The position numbers and the translations under genes were made by a program. 22,354 nt of DNA, from NCBI GenBank assembly GCA_001873845.1, contig MNZY01000183.1, forward strand, positions 1 to 22,354, read 5' to 3'. The DNA comes from Candidatus Altarchaeum sp. CG2_30_32_3053 (GTDB taxonomy: Archaea; Altiarchaeota; Altiarchaeia; Altiarchaeales; Altiarchaeaceae). The notes under the pieces were generated by a model that saw only the letters and a list, made by a program, of their open reading frames with translations, searched no databases and was not told the origin of the DNA. Shown piece by piece: positions 8,088 through 14,739 of the stretch; positions within the stretch are counted from its first letter, which is position 1; each line of letters begins with the position of its first letter.

Positions 8088-8528
8088 ATGGAGGGATTTA
8101 TACTTGCAGCAATAGGTGCAGGATTAGCAGTGGGTTTGTCCGGATTTGGAAGTGCAATAGGAAGTGGTCTTGCCGGAGCAAGTGCGAGCGGAGTTATAGC
8201 AGAAAAGAAACAGGAATTTGTGACAGGACTGATATTTGAAGCATTGCCACAAACAGCAGTGATTTTTGGATTTGTAATAGCAATAATGATAGTGGGCGAG
8301 ATCAAGGAGGGCATGTCACTTTTAATGGGTGCAAAAATGCTCGGTGCGGGACTGGCTATGGGAATTGCCGGATTAACACCAATCGGACAGGGACCAGCAG
8401 CAGCAGCGGGTATTGGTTCAAGTGCAAGATCGCCTGCAACAAAAGTCAACAACATAGTATATACTGCAATTCCGGACCTATCAGTTATTATGGGATTCGT
8501 TATTGCCTTTATGCTGATAAGTGCTTAA
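8088..8528 (+). CDS. atpK: A-type ATP synthase subunit K (c-ring proteolipid, duplicated hairpin)
   Basis: Rotor-ring subunit that carries the coupling ion across the membrane. The 146 residues form two helical hairpins, i.e. four membrane helices, as in 16-kDa V-type proteolipids, instead of one hairpin. Aligning the hairpins by eye (LPQTAVIFGF against IPDLSVIMGF), the ion-carrying position is Gln55 in the first hairpin and Asp130 in the second, so only one carboxylate remains per four helices and it is Asp, where Glu is usual. Thr56, Leu53 and Gln101 (PIGQG in helix 3) occupy positions that bind Na+ in the Enterococcus hirae NtpK ring, which suggests but does not prove Na+ coupling. A strong T-rich terminator follows. 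Confidence 0.92.
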   Translation: MEGFILAAIGAGLAVGLSGFGSAIGSGLAGASASGVIAEKKQEFVTGLIFEALPQTAVIFGFVIAIMIVGEIKEGMSLLMGAKMLGAGLAMGIAGLTPIGQGPAAAAGIGSSARSPATKVNNIVYTAIPDLSVIMGFVIAFMLISA

Positions 8529-8548
8529 GCAGTGCATAAAGAACATAA

Positions 8549-8595
8549 TTTTTTGAATTTTTGGTTTTTTCTTTTTCTTTTTTATATTTTTTAGT
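8549..8595 (+). terminator. T-rich terminator after atpK
   Basis: Runs of 4-6 T separated by single bases (AATTTTTTGAATTTTTGG, then TTTTTTC and TTTTTTA) begin about 20 bp after the atpK stop. This is a strong archaeal-type U-tract and suggests that the following transferase gene is transcribed separately. Confidence 0.55.
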
Positions 8596-8663
8596 CAGTA
8601 TATTTATAATTAATTTTTATTCTGAATTTTTATGAAATCAAAAATAAAAATTTGTTTTATATA

Positions 8664-9713
8664 ATGGAATATACTCCCTTAATCCTTGGAATTATATCTT
8701 TTGTGGCCTCATTCTTGATTCCTTATCTTACCCTGCCAAAACTCATAAGAAAATTAAAGGCAATAGGAATAACAGGAAAAGATATAAATAAGCCAGATAA
8801 ACAGGAGGTTGCAGAAATGGGGGGAATTGCAATTGTAATGGGGTTATGTGGGAGTATTTTAATTTTTACAGGAATTATCACTTATGTTAATGAAATATTT
8901 GGAATGCCTTTAAATTTAATAGATATAATTGATGGAAAAAATTTAACTTTAATTTTTGCATCACTATCTACAATTCTTGTAATTGCAATCATCGGAATAC
9001 TTGATGACTTGTTTGATTTAAGGCATTCTGTAAAAGCAGTGGTTCCGATTTTTGCGTCTCTTCCTTTGGTTGCAATAGCAAGTGTCGGCAGTCCGGTCCT
9101 AAATATTCCGTTTATCGGAGAAACTAATTTCGGAATTTTGTACGCTCTAATTTTAGTTCCAATTGCTATAACGGCCTGCAGCAATATGACAAATATGCTC
9201 GCCGGGTTTAACGGTATGGAAGCAGGAATGGGAATAATTATGAGTTTATCTTTGGCAATTATTGCATTATTAGTTGGAACGCCTGAAGGTCTTATTGCCT
9301 TTATTCTTTTAATATCTCTTGCAGGAGCATTATTGGGATTCTTAAAATACAATTGGTTTCCTGCAAAGGTTTTTCCAGGAGATGTTGGAAATTTAACAAT
9401 AGGTGCAGTAATTGCAACAGCAGTAATAATCGGAAATTTTGAAAGTTATGGAGTAATTGTTATGCTCCCGTTTATAATTGAATTTTTTATAAAATTGATA
9501 AATAAATTACCAACAAAAAACTGGCAAGGAAAATATATTAATGGAAAATTATATCCTTTAAATGAAAAACCAGTTGGTTTCGCACAATGGATTATGTACT
9601 TGTCAAAAGGAATTTCAGAGAAAAATTTAACCATGGCATTTATCGGAATTGAATTAATATTTTGTATAACTGCTCTTTTAATATTTTTCATTCCCAATTT
9701 ACATAATTTATAA
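8664..9713 (+). CDS. UDP-GlcNAc:polyprenyl-phosphate GlcNAc-1-P transferase (DPAGT1/AglH-like)
   Basis: Predicted to load a GlcNAc-1-phosphate-type sugar onto dolichyl or polyprenyl phosphate, the first step of lipid-linked glycan assembly for N-glycosylation or surface polysaccharide. It is a polytopic membrane protein of about 350 residues with ten hydrophobic segments. Motifs in order: INKPDKQEVAEMGG near residues 35-50, the magnesium-binding GILDDLFDLRHSVKA, NMTNMLAGFNGMEAG, FPGDVGNLTIGA and the late KLYPLNEKP loop, all as in the eukaryotic DPAGT1/Alg7 and archaeal AglH branch rather than bacterial MraY. I chose the ATG at 8664; an in-frame TTG at 8652 would add four residues. It lies between atpK and atpC, an unusual position. 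Confidence 0.85.
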   Translation: MEYTPLILGIISFVASFLIPYLTLPKLIRKLKAIGITGKDINKPDKQEVAEMGGIAIVMGLCGSILIFTGIITYVNEIFGMPLNLIDIIDGKNLTLIFASLSTILVIAIIGILDDLFDLRHSVKAVVPIFASLPLVAIASVGSPVLNIPFIGETNFGILYALILVPIAITACSNMTNMLAGFNGMEAGMGIIMSLSLAIIALLVGTPEGLIAFILLISLAGALLGFLKYNWFPAKVFPGDVGNLTIGAVIATAVIIGNFESYGVIVMLPFIIEFFIKLINKLPTKNWQGKYINGKLYPLNEKPVGFAQWIMYLSKGISEKNLTMAFIGIELIFCITALLIFFIPNLHNL

Positions 9714-9798
9714 TTAAATTTATGATTCTTAATTAATTTGTAATTTATTAAAATTTAAAAATTTAAATCAAAATTAATAAAAATTTAACAAAAACAAA

Positions 9799-10836
9799 AT
9801 GATAGGGCTATTAGATGCGGCAACTTATGCATACTCTTACGGGATGGTTTCTGCAATGCCGCAGCACCTGGACAATGAAACATACACAAGACTTGTTGGA
9901 GCTGTAAACCTGGAAGCGGCAATTACCATACTTATGGCAACGCCTTATGAAATACATATAAAAAATGCCATTGGCAGAGGCGGAGCTGAAAATCTGGAAG
10001 AAATAGAAAAAGCAGTTGTAAGCCATTACTTTGATGTTTGCAATGCTGTAATTGACACACTTCCGATGGATGTTAGAACCAGCAGTAAAACGATTTTGCT
10101 TGATGAATTTGATATTGGAAATTTAAAACGGATTTTAAGGGCATTAAAGTCCAAAAGCATCAGTGGCCAGCAAAAGAGCACAGACGAAATACTTGCAGAG
10201 TGCATAGAGGGAAACATAAAGGAAGAAATTTTAAAAGAAATAGCGAATACAGAATTTAAAAGTGCAATAGACAAGATAAGGGCTCTGGGATTTGAAATAG
10301 AGGGCGAAAATTTGTTTGATATTGAAAATAGCATGGATATAAATTTAATAAGGAAATGGGCAAAAGATACGGAAAAAGTAAAAGTAATTGAAAAATTTGT
10401 GAAAAAAAAGGTTGATGTTTTAAATTTAAAGGCGATTATAAGGATGAAACTTTTAGGTGTTGATGCAGATAATTTTATAAAGAAAACCAGTCAGGGCGAG
10501 TATTTAAATTTTGAAATTCTAAATGCACTTAATGCCGCTCAGATAAGTAAGGAGAATATAGATGCAATACTCGGAATTTTAACCGGAACGCCTTATGAAG
10601 AATTATTTACGCAGGTCTTTGAAGAATTTAAAAAAACAAAAAGTTTGGATATGTTTGAACTATGGATAGAAAGTGCATGTGCTTCAGGGGCAGTTATACA
10701 AAATCCGATATCATTGGAGTATGTTGTTACATATTTAAGAAAAATGTGGTTTGATGTCAGAAATATGAGGGTGTTGCTGGTTGGCAAAAAATATGGAGTT
10801 AGTGATGTGGAAATAAATAAAATGATGGTACTTTAA
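9799..10836 (+). CDS. atpC: A-type ATP synthase subunit C (d subunit)
   Basis: Cytoplasmic connector that couples the central stalk (subunits D and F) to the membrane K ring. The 345-residue length and all-helical composition fit the V-ATPase AC39/subunit C family. Signatures include YAYSYGMVSAM at the start, KTILLDEFDIGNLKRILRALKS in the middle, VDVLNLKAIIRMKLLG in the second pseudo-repeat, and the C-terminal PISLEYVVTYLRKMWFDVRNMRVLLVGKKYG with the typical NxR motif. Usual neighbours E, F, A, B and D are not present: a transferase gene lies upstream and palindromic repeats lie downstream. The ATG at 9799 follows an A-rich stretch without a Shine-Dalgarno motif. Confidence 0.93.
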   Translation: MIGLLDAATYAYSYGMVSAMPQHLDNETYTRLVGAVNLEAAITILMATPYEIHIKNAIGRGGAENLEEIEKAVVSHYFDVCNAVIDTLPMDVRTSSKTILLDEFDIGNLKRILRALKSKSISGQQKSTDEILAECIEGNIKEEILKEIANTEFKSAIDKIRALGFEIEGENLFDIENSMDINLIRKWAKDTEKVKVIEKFVKKKVDVLNLKAIIRMKLLGVDADNFIKKTSQGEYLNFEILNALNAAQISKENIDAILGILTGTPYEELFTQVFEEFKKTKSLDMFELWIESACASGAVIQNPISLEYVVTYLRKMWFDVRNMRVLLVGKKYGVSDVEINKMMVL

Positions 10837-11130
10837 ACAATATAGCGTTATAGCGTCAGAACTCTGTTGAAATTTCCGCACCAAACCAGGATATTTTTTA
10901 ATATTTCTTATGCAACTCTCTTGATATAAATTGATTTATACAAAGACATAAATCCTATATATCTAACAAAATTTAAAATAAGATTGAAACCAAAGGTTTC
11001 AGTATTTCAAAATTTCATTTTAAAAATACCCTCTGAATAGTTACTTTAATTTAAATTAAGAATACTTTTAAATTAACAAATACTTTTATAAACATTGTAT
11101 TTCATAATTAATTCCGAATTAATTTTTAAA
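10837..11130. repeat. Intergenic region with palindromic module between atpC and MOSC gene
   Basis: No gene is seen. At 10980-11005 lies a complete AAGATTG-hairpin-CAGTAT module (stem GAAACC-aaa-GGTTTC), followed by CAAAATTTCATTTT and then AAAATACCCTCTGAATAGTTAC-like sequence that recurs at 16242-16262. The first part (10840-10970) has no clear structure apart from a doubled TATAGCG (10842-10857). Confidence 0.6.
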
Positions 11131-11577
11131 ATGGGTGAGGGCAATGTGATTTCAGTAAATGTAAGCAAAGCAAAAGGCACAAAAAAAGAACCGATTGAAT
11201 TTGCAGAAGTTACTAAAAATTTCGGAATTAACAGTGACTCTCACGCCGGGAAATGGCATAGACAGGTAAGTTTGCTTGCGGTTGAAAGCATTGAAAAGAC
11301 AAGAAAATGGGGATTAAATGTAAATGCAGGGGACTTTGCCGAAAACATCACAACGAAAGGAATAAATTTACCCACATTACCAACAGGAACAAGGATAAAA
11401 ATCAGCGATGTTGTCCTTGAAGTTACACAAATTGGAAAGACCTGCCATGACAAATGCGAAATTTTCAAAAAGGTTGGAAAATGTATAATGCCAACAGAAG
11501 GAATATTTACAAAGGTCATAAAAGGAGGAATTATTAAAAAAGGAGATGAAATTTTAATAGAAAAACAAAATTTTTAA
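11131..11577 (+). CDS. MOSC-domain protein (molybdenum cofactor sulfurase-like)
   Basis: Small stand-alone MOSC domain of 148 residues. MOSC domains are proposed to handle sulfur or molybdenum-cofactor ligands during molybdoenzyme maturation. Visible family features: the beta-strand start VISVNVSKAKGTKKEPI, the DSHAGKWHRQVSLLAVESIEK block, GDFAENITTKGINL, and the conserved cysteine region IGKTCHDKCEIFKKVGKCIMPTEGIF with the presumed active cysteine. The reading frame is open from 11095, but the ATG at 11131 (MGEGNVISV) matches the usual family start. FdhD lies 1.3 kb downstream on the same strand, so both probably serve a molybdenum or tungsten formate dehydrogenase that lies outside the window. 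Confidence 0.85.
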   Translation: MGEGNVISVNVSKAKGTKKEPIEFAEVTKNFGINSDSHAGKWHRQVSLLAVESIEKTRKWGLNVNAGDFAENITTKGINLPTLPTGTRIKISDVVLEVTQIGKTCHDKCEIFKKVGKCIMPTEGIFTKVIKGGIIKKGDEILIEKQNF

Positions 11578-11609
11578 AACAAAATTTTTAACTGTTCAGA
11601 GATTACAAA

Positions 11610-11619
11610 ATTTATATGT
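11610..11619 (+). promoter_or_regulatory. TATA-like box of the TIR-TPR gene
   Basis: ATTTATATGT starts 25 bp before the ATG at 11635, the spacing expected for a leaderless archaeal transcript. It separates this gene from the MOSC gene despite the short gap. Confidence 0.4.
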
Positions 11620-11634
11620 AAAAATTTCCAAAAA

Positions 11635-12858
11635 ATGAGTAAAAAATTTGAAGCATTTAGTATATATGAAACACATACTGGAGGTAAGTTAGCCGAACAT
11701 CTTAAAACTGCTCTTTGGAATAGGTGTGAGATAAATTGTTTTGTGGCTGAAAAAGATATTCTCATAAGAGATGATGAAAAAGATATTCTCATAAGAGATG
11801 ATGAAAAAGAAGTGGGGTATCAAGCTCTCAAGGATGCCGAGGAAATATTCTTAATAATTACTCACGGAACACTTACATCCGAAGCAGTTAAAGAAGAGAT
11901 ACAATGGGCTGGAGATGAGAAAAAAATAAAAAATGTAAGGCCATATTTAAAAAATGATGTTGATGTTAGCGCAGATTATACGAAGGATTTTTTAAAAAAT
12001 ATGGGATTAAACGAAAAGCAATATTTTAAATTTAAAGACAAATGTGAACTTGCTGATGATGTAATAAAAAGAATTCTGGATAAAGAGTATTTCGGTGAAG
12101 ATATTGCTCTTCATATTCGTCTTTCTGAAGGAAATTTGAACCGCAGCAGCAAAGCAACATATTGGGTTGACGGCATTCCAAAATCAGATGATAAGGAATT
12201 AAAAGAACATTATCTCAAAGCACTTTTGTTATGCAGGAATGATAAATACGAAGATGCGATAAAAGAATTTGAAAATATTTTGCGGATATGTATAATTTCC
12301 CCAACGGAAAAAATGTCAATTCTTTTAAATTTGGGCAACGCATATTATTCGTTAAGCCAAAATGACAAAGCACTAGAAAATTATAATGCATCTCTCAGGG
12401 TAACTGAAAAAGTCGGCAAAAAAACCGCATTAGAGGGAAAAGCAGCAGCTTTGGGAAATATCGGGCTTATCTATTCGGATAAAGGGGATTTGGATAATGC
12501 GCTTAAATATCATCAGGATGCTTTAAAAATTGACAGAGAAATTGGTTATAAGCAGGGTGAAACATTAGCTTTGGGAAATATTGGGCTTATCTATTTGAAT
12601 AAAGGGGATTTGGATAATGCGCTTAAATATCATCAGGATGCTTTAAAAATTGACAGAGAAATTGGTTATAAGCAGTGTGAAGCATCAGATTTGGGAAATA
12701 TCGGGCTTATCTATTTGAATAAAGGGGATTTGGATAATGCGCTTAAATATTTAAAGAAAGCACTTAAAGTTCTTGAGAAATTTAATTTGATATATGGCAA
12801 AGAAATTATTAAGAATGCAGTTAATTTCATTGAAAGGAAAAAACAGGAAATGTTTTGA
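11635..12858 (+). CDS. TIR-like domain protein with C-terminal TPR repeats
   Basis: Not assignable to a named gene. Residues 1-~150 look like a TIR/SEFIR-type domain: AFSIYETHTGGKLAEHLKTAL, then CFVAEKDI, a hydrophobic EEIFLIITHGTL strand, and TSEAVKEEIQWA. Glu88 in that last helix aligns with the catalytic glutamate of NAD-cleaving TIR domains (SARM1 Glu642, in KEI). From about residue 190 the protein consists of tetratricopeptide repeats, the last three nearly identical (GNIGLIYLNKGDLDNALKYH). A 27-bp exact tandem duplication adds nine residues (EKDILIRDD) inside the TIR domain. TIR-TPR architectures occur in prokaryotic immune or signalling proteins; here no partner effector is adjacent. 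Its place between MOSC and fdhD suggests insertion into a maturation cluster. Confidence 0.7.
   Translation: MSKKFEAFSIYETHTGGKLAEHLKTALWNRCEINCFVAEKDILIRDDEKDILIRDDEKEVGYQALKDAEEIFLIITHGTLTSEAVKEEIQWAGDEKKIKNVRPYLKNDVDVSADYTKDFLKNMGLNEKQYFKFKDKCELADDVIKRILDKEYFGEDIALHIRLSEGNLNRSSKATYWVDGIPKSDDKELKEHYLKALLLCRNDKYEDAIKEFENILRICIISPTEKMSILLNLGNAYYSLSQNDKALENYNASLRVTEKVGKKTALEGKAAALGNIGLIYSDKGDLDNALKYHQDALKIDREIGYKQGETLALGNIGLIYLNKGDLDNALKYHQDALKIDREIGYKQCEASDLGNIGLIYLNKGDLDNALKYLKKALKVLEKFNLIYGKEIIKNAVNFIERKKQEMF
11749..11802 (+). repeat. 27-bp exact tandem duplication in the TIR coding region
   Basis: GAAAAAGATATTCTC...GAGATGAT occurs twice head-to-tail (11749-11775 and 11776-11802) without mismatch and in frame, encoding EKDILIRDD twice. 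Identity at silent positions indicates a recent duplication. Confidence 0.95.
12451..12750 (+). repeat. 120-bp near-identical TPR coding repeats
   Basis: Units begin TTGGGAAATAT at 12451, 12571 and 12691, exactly 120 bp (40 codons) apart. A 75-bp block from 12481 is identical in the first two units, and the third keeps the first 60 bp before diverging. This points to recent unit amplification or gene conversion. Confidence 0.95.
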
Positions 12859-12891
12859 ATCTTGTGTCTTTAAAATGCCTGAAAAAGCAAA

Positions 12892-13680
12892 ATGTATGAA
12901 AAATTTAAAATTATCAGGGTTGAAGGTAAAAATTTTACAACCATTATGGATGATGTTGTAGTTGAAAAAAATTTAAAATTGGACATTAACAATAAATTTA
13001 TTGCTGACTTATCCTGTTCTCCGGGATACGAAGAGGAACTGGCAATCGGATTGTGCGTCGGGGAAGGAATCCTTGAGAAAGATGCGATAAAGAAAATTTT
13101 AACAGAAAATAACAATGTAAAAATTTACACGGATGATACAGATTTCAGCCAAAAAGTCGCATTGTATTTTTCCTCTGACTGTATGGGCAGATTAAGACCA
13201 CGAAAAATAATAAAAGGAAAAGAGAACTATGATGTGACTGTTCAGGACATTGTTGTTTCGTCGGACTTATCAGTAACACCTGAAAAAATTATTGCTGGCA
13301 TGAAAAAAATGCATGAAAAAGCGGAAATATGGAAAAAGACAGGCGGAATGCATATAGCAGGCTTAATGTTCGGAGAAAATTTGGATGAATTTATTGCCAT
13401 TGAGGACATAAGCAGACATGTTGCAGCGGATAAAGTTTTCGGATATGGAATAATCAACAACATAAATTTTGCAGACAGCATTCTTTTTACATCGGGAAGA
13501 TTGCCAGCGGACATCATTGCAAAAATTTCACGGCTTGGAATTCCGGTTGCTGTAACAAGAACTGCTGTAACATATTCTGCAATCAAAGTTGCGGAAAATA
13601 CGAATGTAACATTAATTGGCTTTGCCAGGGGCAATAAATTTAATATTTATGTACATCCCAAAAGGATAACAAATGACTAA
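12892..13680 (+). CDS. fdhD: Formate dehydrogenase accessory protein FdhD
   Basis: Sulfur carrier that passes sulfur from a cysteine desulfurase to the molybdenum or tungsten cofactor of formate dehydrogenase. The 262-residue length is normal. Motifs: CSPGYEEELAIGLCVGEGIL (residues 42-61, family C[TS]P..EEL..GFL..EGI), KTGGMHIAGLMF, EDISRHVAADKVFGYGI (family EDxxRHNAxDK), LFTSGRLPADIIAKISRLGIPVAVTRTA and LIGFARGNKFNIYVHPKRI. The CxxC of Escherichia coli FdhD (Cys121/Cys124) appears as SSDCMG here, with only Cys97 kept. It lies 33 bp behind the TIR-TPR gene and downstream of the MOSC gene. No formate dehydrogenase subunit is in the window. Confidence 0.92.
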   Translation: MYEKFKIIRVEGKNFTTIMDDVVVEKNLKLDINNKFIADLSCSPGYEEELAIGLCVGEGILEKDAIKKILTENNNVKIYTDDTDFSQKVALYFSSDCMGRLRPRKIIKGKENYDVTVQDIVVSSDLSVTPEKIIAGMKKMHEKAEIWKKTGGMHIAGLMFGENLDEFIAIEDISRHVAADKVFGYGIINNINFADSILFTSGRLPADIIAKISRLGIPVAVTRTAVTYSAIKVAENTNVTLIGFARGNKFNIYVHPKRITND

Positions 13681-13720
13681 ATTTTAGTTAATTTTTAGTA
13701 ATTTTTAGTAATTTTTATTA
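13681..13720. repeat. 10-bp tandem repeat, possible terminator of fdhD
   Basis: ATTTTTAGTA is repeated with small changes four times at 13681-13720. The T-runs on the plus strand directly follow the fdhD stop and could end transcription. Confidence 0.6.
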
Positions 13721-13721
13721 T

Positions 13722-13837
13722 TATAGTGAATTTTTCAACTTTTAATTATTTATTTTGAACATCAATATTGCATATTATGATTTGAATAATAAACACAGAT
13801 AAAAACAATATTCTCAAAAGATGTCAAAATGACTATA
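13722..13837. mobile_element. MITE-like element C, TATAGT-ended inverted repeats
   Basis: Starts TATAGTGAATTTTTCAACTTTT and ends CAAAAGATGTCAAAATGACTATA as inverted repeats (about 18 of 24 positions by eye). It is 116 bp, without an ORF. Its interior differs from elements A and B, but the ends share TATAGT-nA-nTTT. It abuts the probable TATA box of the next gene. Confidence 0.5.
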
Positions 13838-13849
13838 ATATTTATATCC
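13838..13849 (+). promoter_or_regulatory. TATA-like box of the PC4-like gene
   Basis: ATATTTATATCC lies 52-63 bp before the ATG at 13901, adjacent to the right end of element C. The 50-bp leader would be A-rich with no clear Shine-Dalgarno motif. Confidence 0.4.
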
Positions 13850-13900
13850 ATTCATAATTAAATATAATAAAACACAAAATACAAAAAACAAGAAAATAAA

Positions 13901-14191
13901 ATGGCGTATGAGAGAAGGGATGACAGAAGGGATGACAGAAGGTATGAGGGGAGAGAAAGGGTAGAGTATGAAGTGATTAAGACCGATGCAGTGAATTATG
14001 GAAACAACAAGTTTTTGGAAATTGCAAGGAAGAAAGTTAGAGGAAGAGAGAACGAAAACGAATTTGTAAGTATCTCAAAGGGATATTTTACACCCGACGG
14101 AAGCAAGAAATACAAGGAAGGTTTAGGTTTCCCTGCAGACCAGAATATTGTAGACGACATTATTGCAAAGTTGAGCAGCGTACTTCAGTAA
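13901..14191 (+). CDS. Small basic protein, PC4-like single-stranded DNA-binding candidate
   Basis: A 96-residue protein I do not recognise with certainty. Residues 3-20 are an Arg/Asp-rich tail made of repeated RRDD units, encoded by a 12-bp tandem repeat (AGAAGGGATGAC). The rest, from NKFLEIARKKV through EFVSISKGYFTPDGSKKYKEGLGFP to a final helix DDIIAKLSSVL, reads as a four-stranded sheet followed by one helix, as in the PC4/Sub1 transcription-cofactor fold. This would give a small nucleic-acid-binding protein with a flexible charged tail. The gene has its own TATA box and a T-rich terminator, and its codons look well used, so it may be highly expressed. The fold call is inference. Confidence 0.6.
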   Translation: MAYERRDDRRDDRRYEGRERVEYEVIKTDAVNYGNNKFLEIARKKVRGRENENEFVSISKGYFTPDGSKKYKEGLGFPADQNIVDDIIAKLSSVLQ

Positions 14192-14218
14192 GAATTATAT
14201 AAGTATTCTCTGAAGACA

Positions 14219-14258
14219 GAAATTTTTTATTTTTATTATTTTTTATTTACTTTGTCTG
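14219..14258 (+). terminator. T-rich terminator after the PC4-like gene
   Basis: Runs AATTTTTTATTTTT and ATTTTTTATTT follow the stop codon by about 30 bp, giving a plausible archaeal U-tract terminator. Confidence 0.5.
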
Positions 14259-14307
14259 GTTTTCCATAAGTTTGCCTTTTATTTTAAATTTTTCTGACTG
14301 CAATAAA

Positions 14308-14739
14308 ATGTATTGTACTGAAATTTCCACAAAATTTTCCGCTGCACATTTTTTGGAGAGCGAGTTTATGCATGGGCATAACTTTAAAGTTAATGCACGG
14401 CTTTATGGCAATCTGAATAAGAAAGGAATGGTCATTGATTTGGACAAAGCAAAAAATGCACTTGATGAAATCTGCAACGAATTTGACCATAAAGTTATGC
14501 TGTCAGAATTGTCTGCGGATAGCAAAAATAAAGCAGGTGAAATCAGAATTAAGGAAAAGACATACAAAATTGCTGATGAAGATGTTGTTTTTCTGCCAAT
14601 ACAATCAACAACAGCAGAATATGTTGTAGAATATATAGCAAATCGTTTAAAGGAAAAATTTAAAGCTCAAAATTTAAATTTAAATATCTTTGTTGAGATG
14701 GAAGAAAATTACGACTCATCTGCATGTTTCTTTGACTGA
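14308..14739 (+). CDS. 6-pyruvoyl-tetrahydropterin synthase family (PTPS/QueD, E-x2-HGH type)
   Basis: COG0720 family enzyme acting on dihydroneopterin triphosphate. Zinc ligands are His14 (FSAAHF), His22 and His24 (HGHNF). QueD proteins have a cysteine four residues before HGH; here that position is Ser18, and Glu19 gives the E-x2-HGH motif described for PTPS-III. PTPS-III cleaves the side chain to 6-hydroxymethyl-dihydropterin, on the route to folate or methanopterin, rather than to queuosine or archaeosine precursors. DKAKNALDEICNEFDHKVM and the late STTAEYVVEYIANRLKEKF (catalytic Asp/His and Glu regions) are typical. The frame is open from 14272, but the ATG at 14308 gives the usual family start and 143 residues. 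The 3' end overlaps the convergent gene by 31 bp. Confidence 0.85.
   Translation: MYCTEISTKFSAAHFLESEFMHGHNFKVNARLYGNLNKKGMVIDLDKAKNALDEICNEFDHKVMLSELSADSKNKAGEIRIKEKTYKIADEDVVFLPIQSTTAEYVVEYIANRLKEKFKAQNLNLNIFVEMEENYDSSACFFD

Noticed and set aside
8882..9352. Minus-strand ORF of 156 residues opposite the transferase
   Set aside because: Shadow of the membrane-protein gene; its Ile/Pro/Ser/Lys-rich translation shows no family motif.
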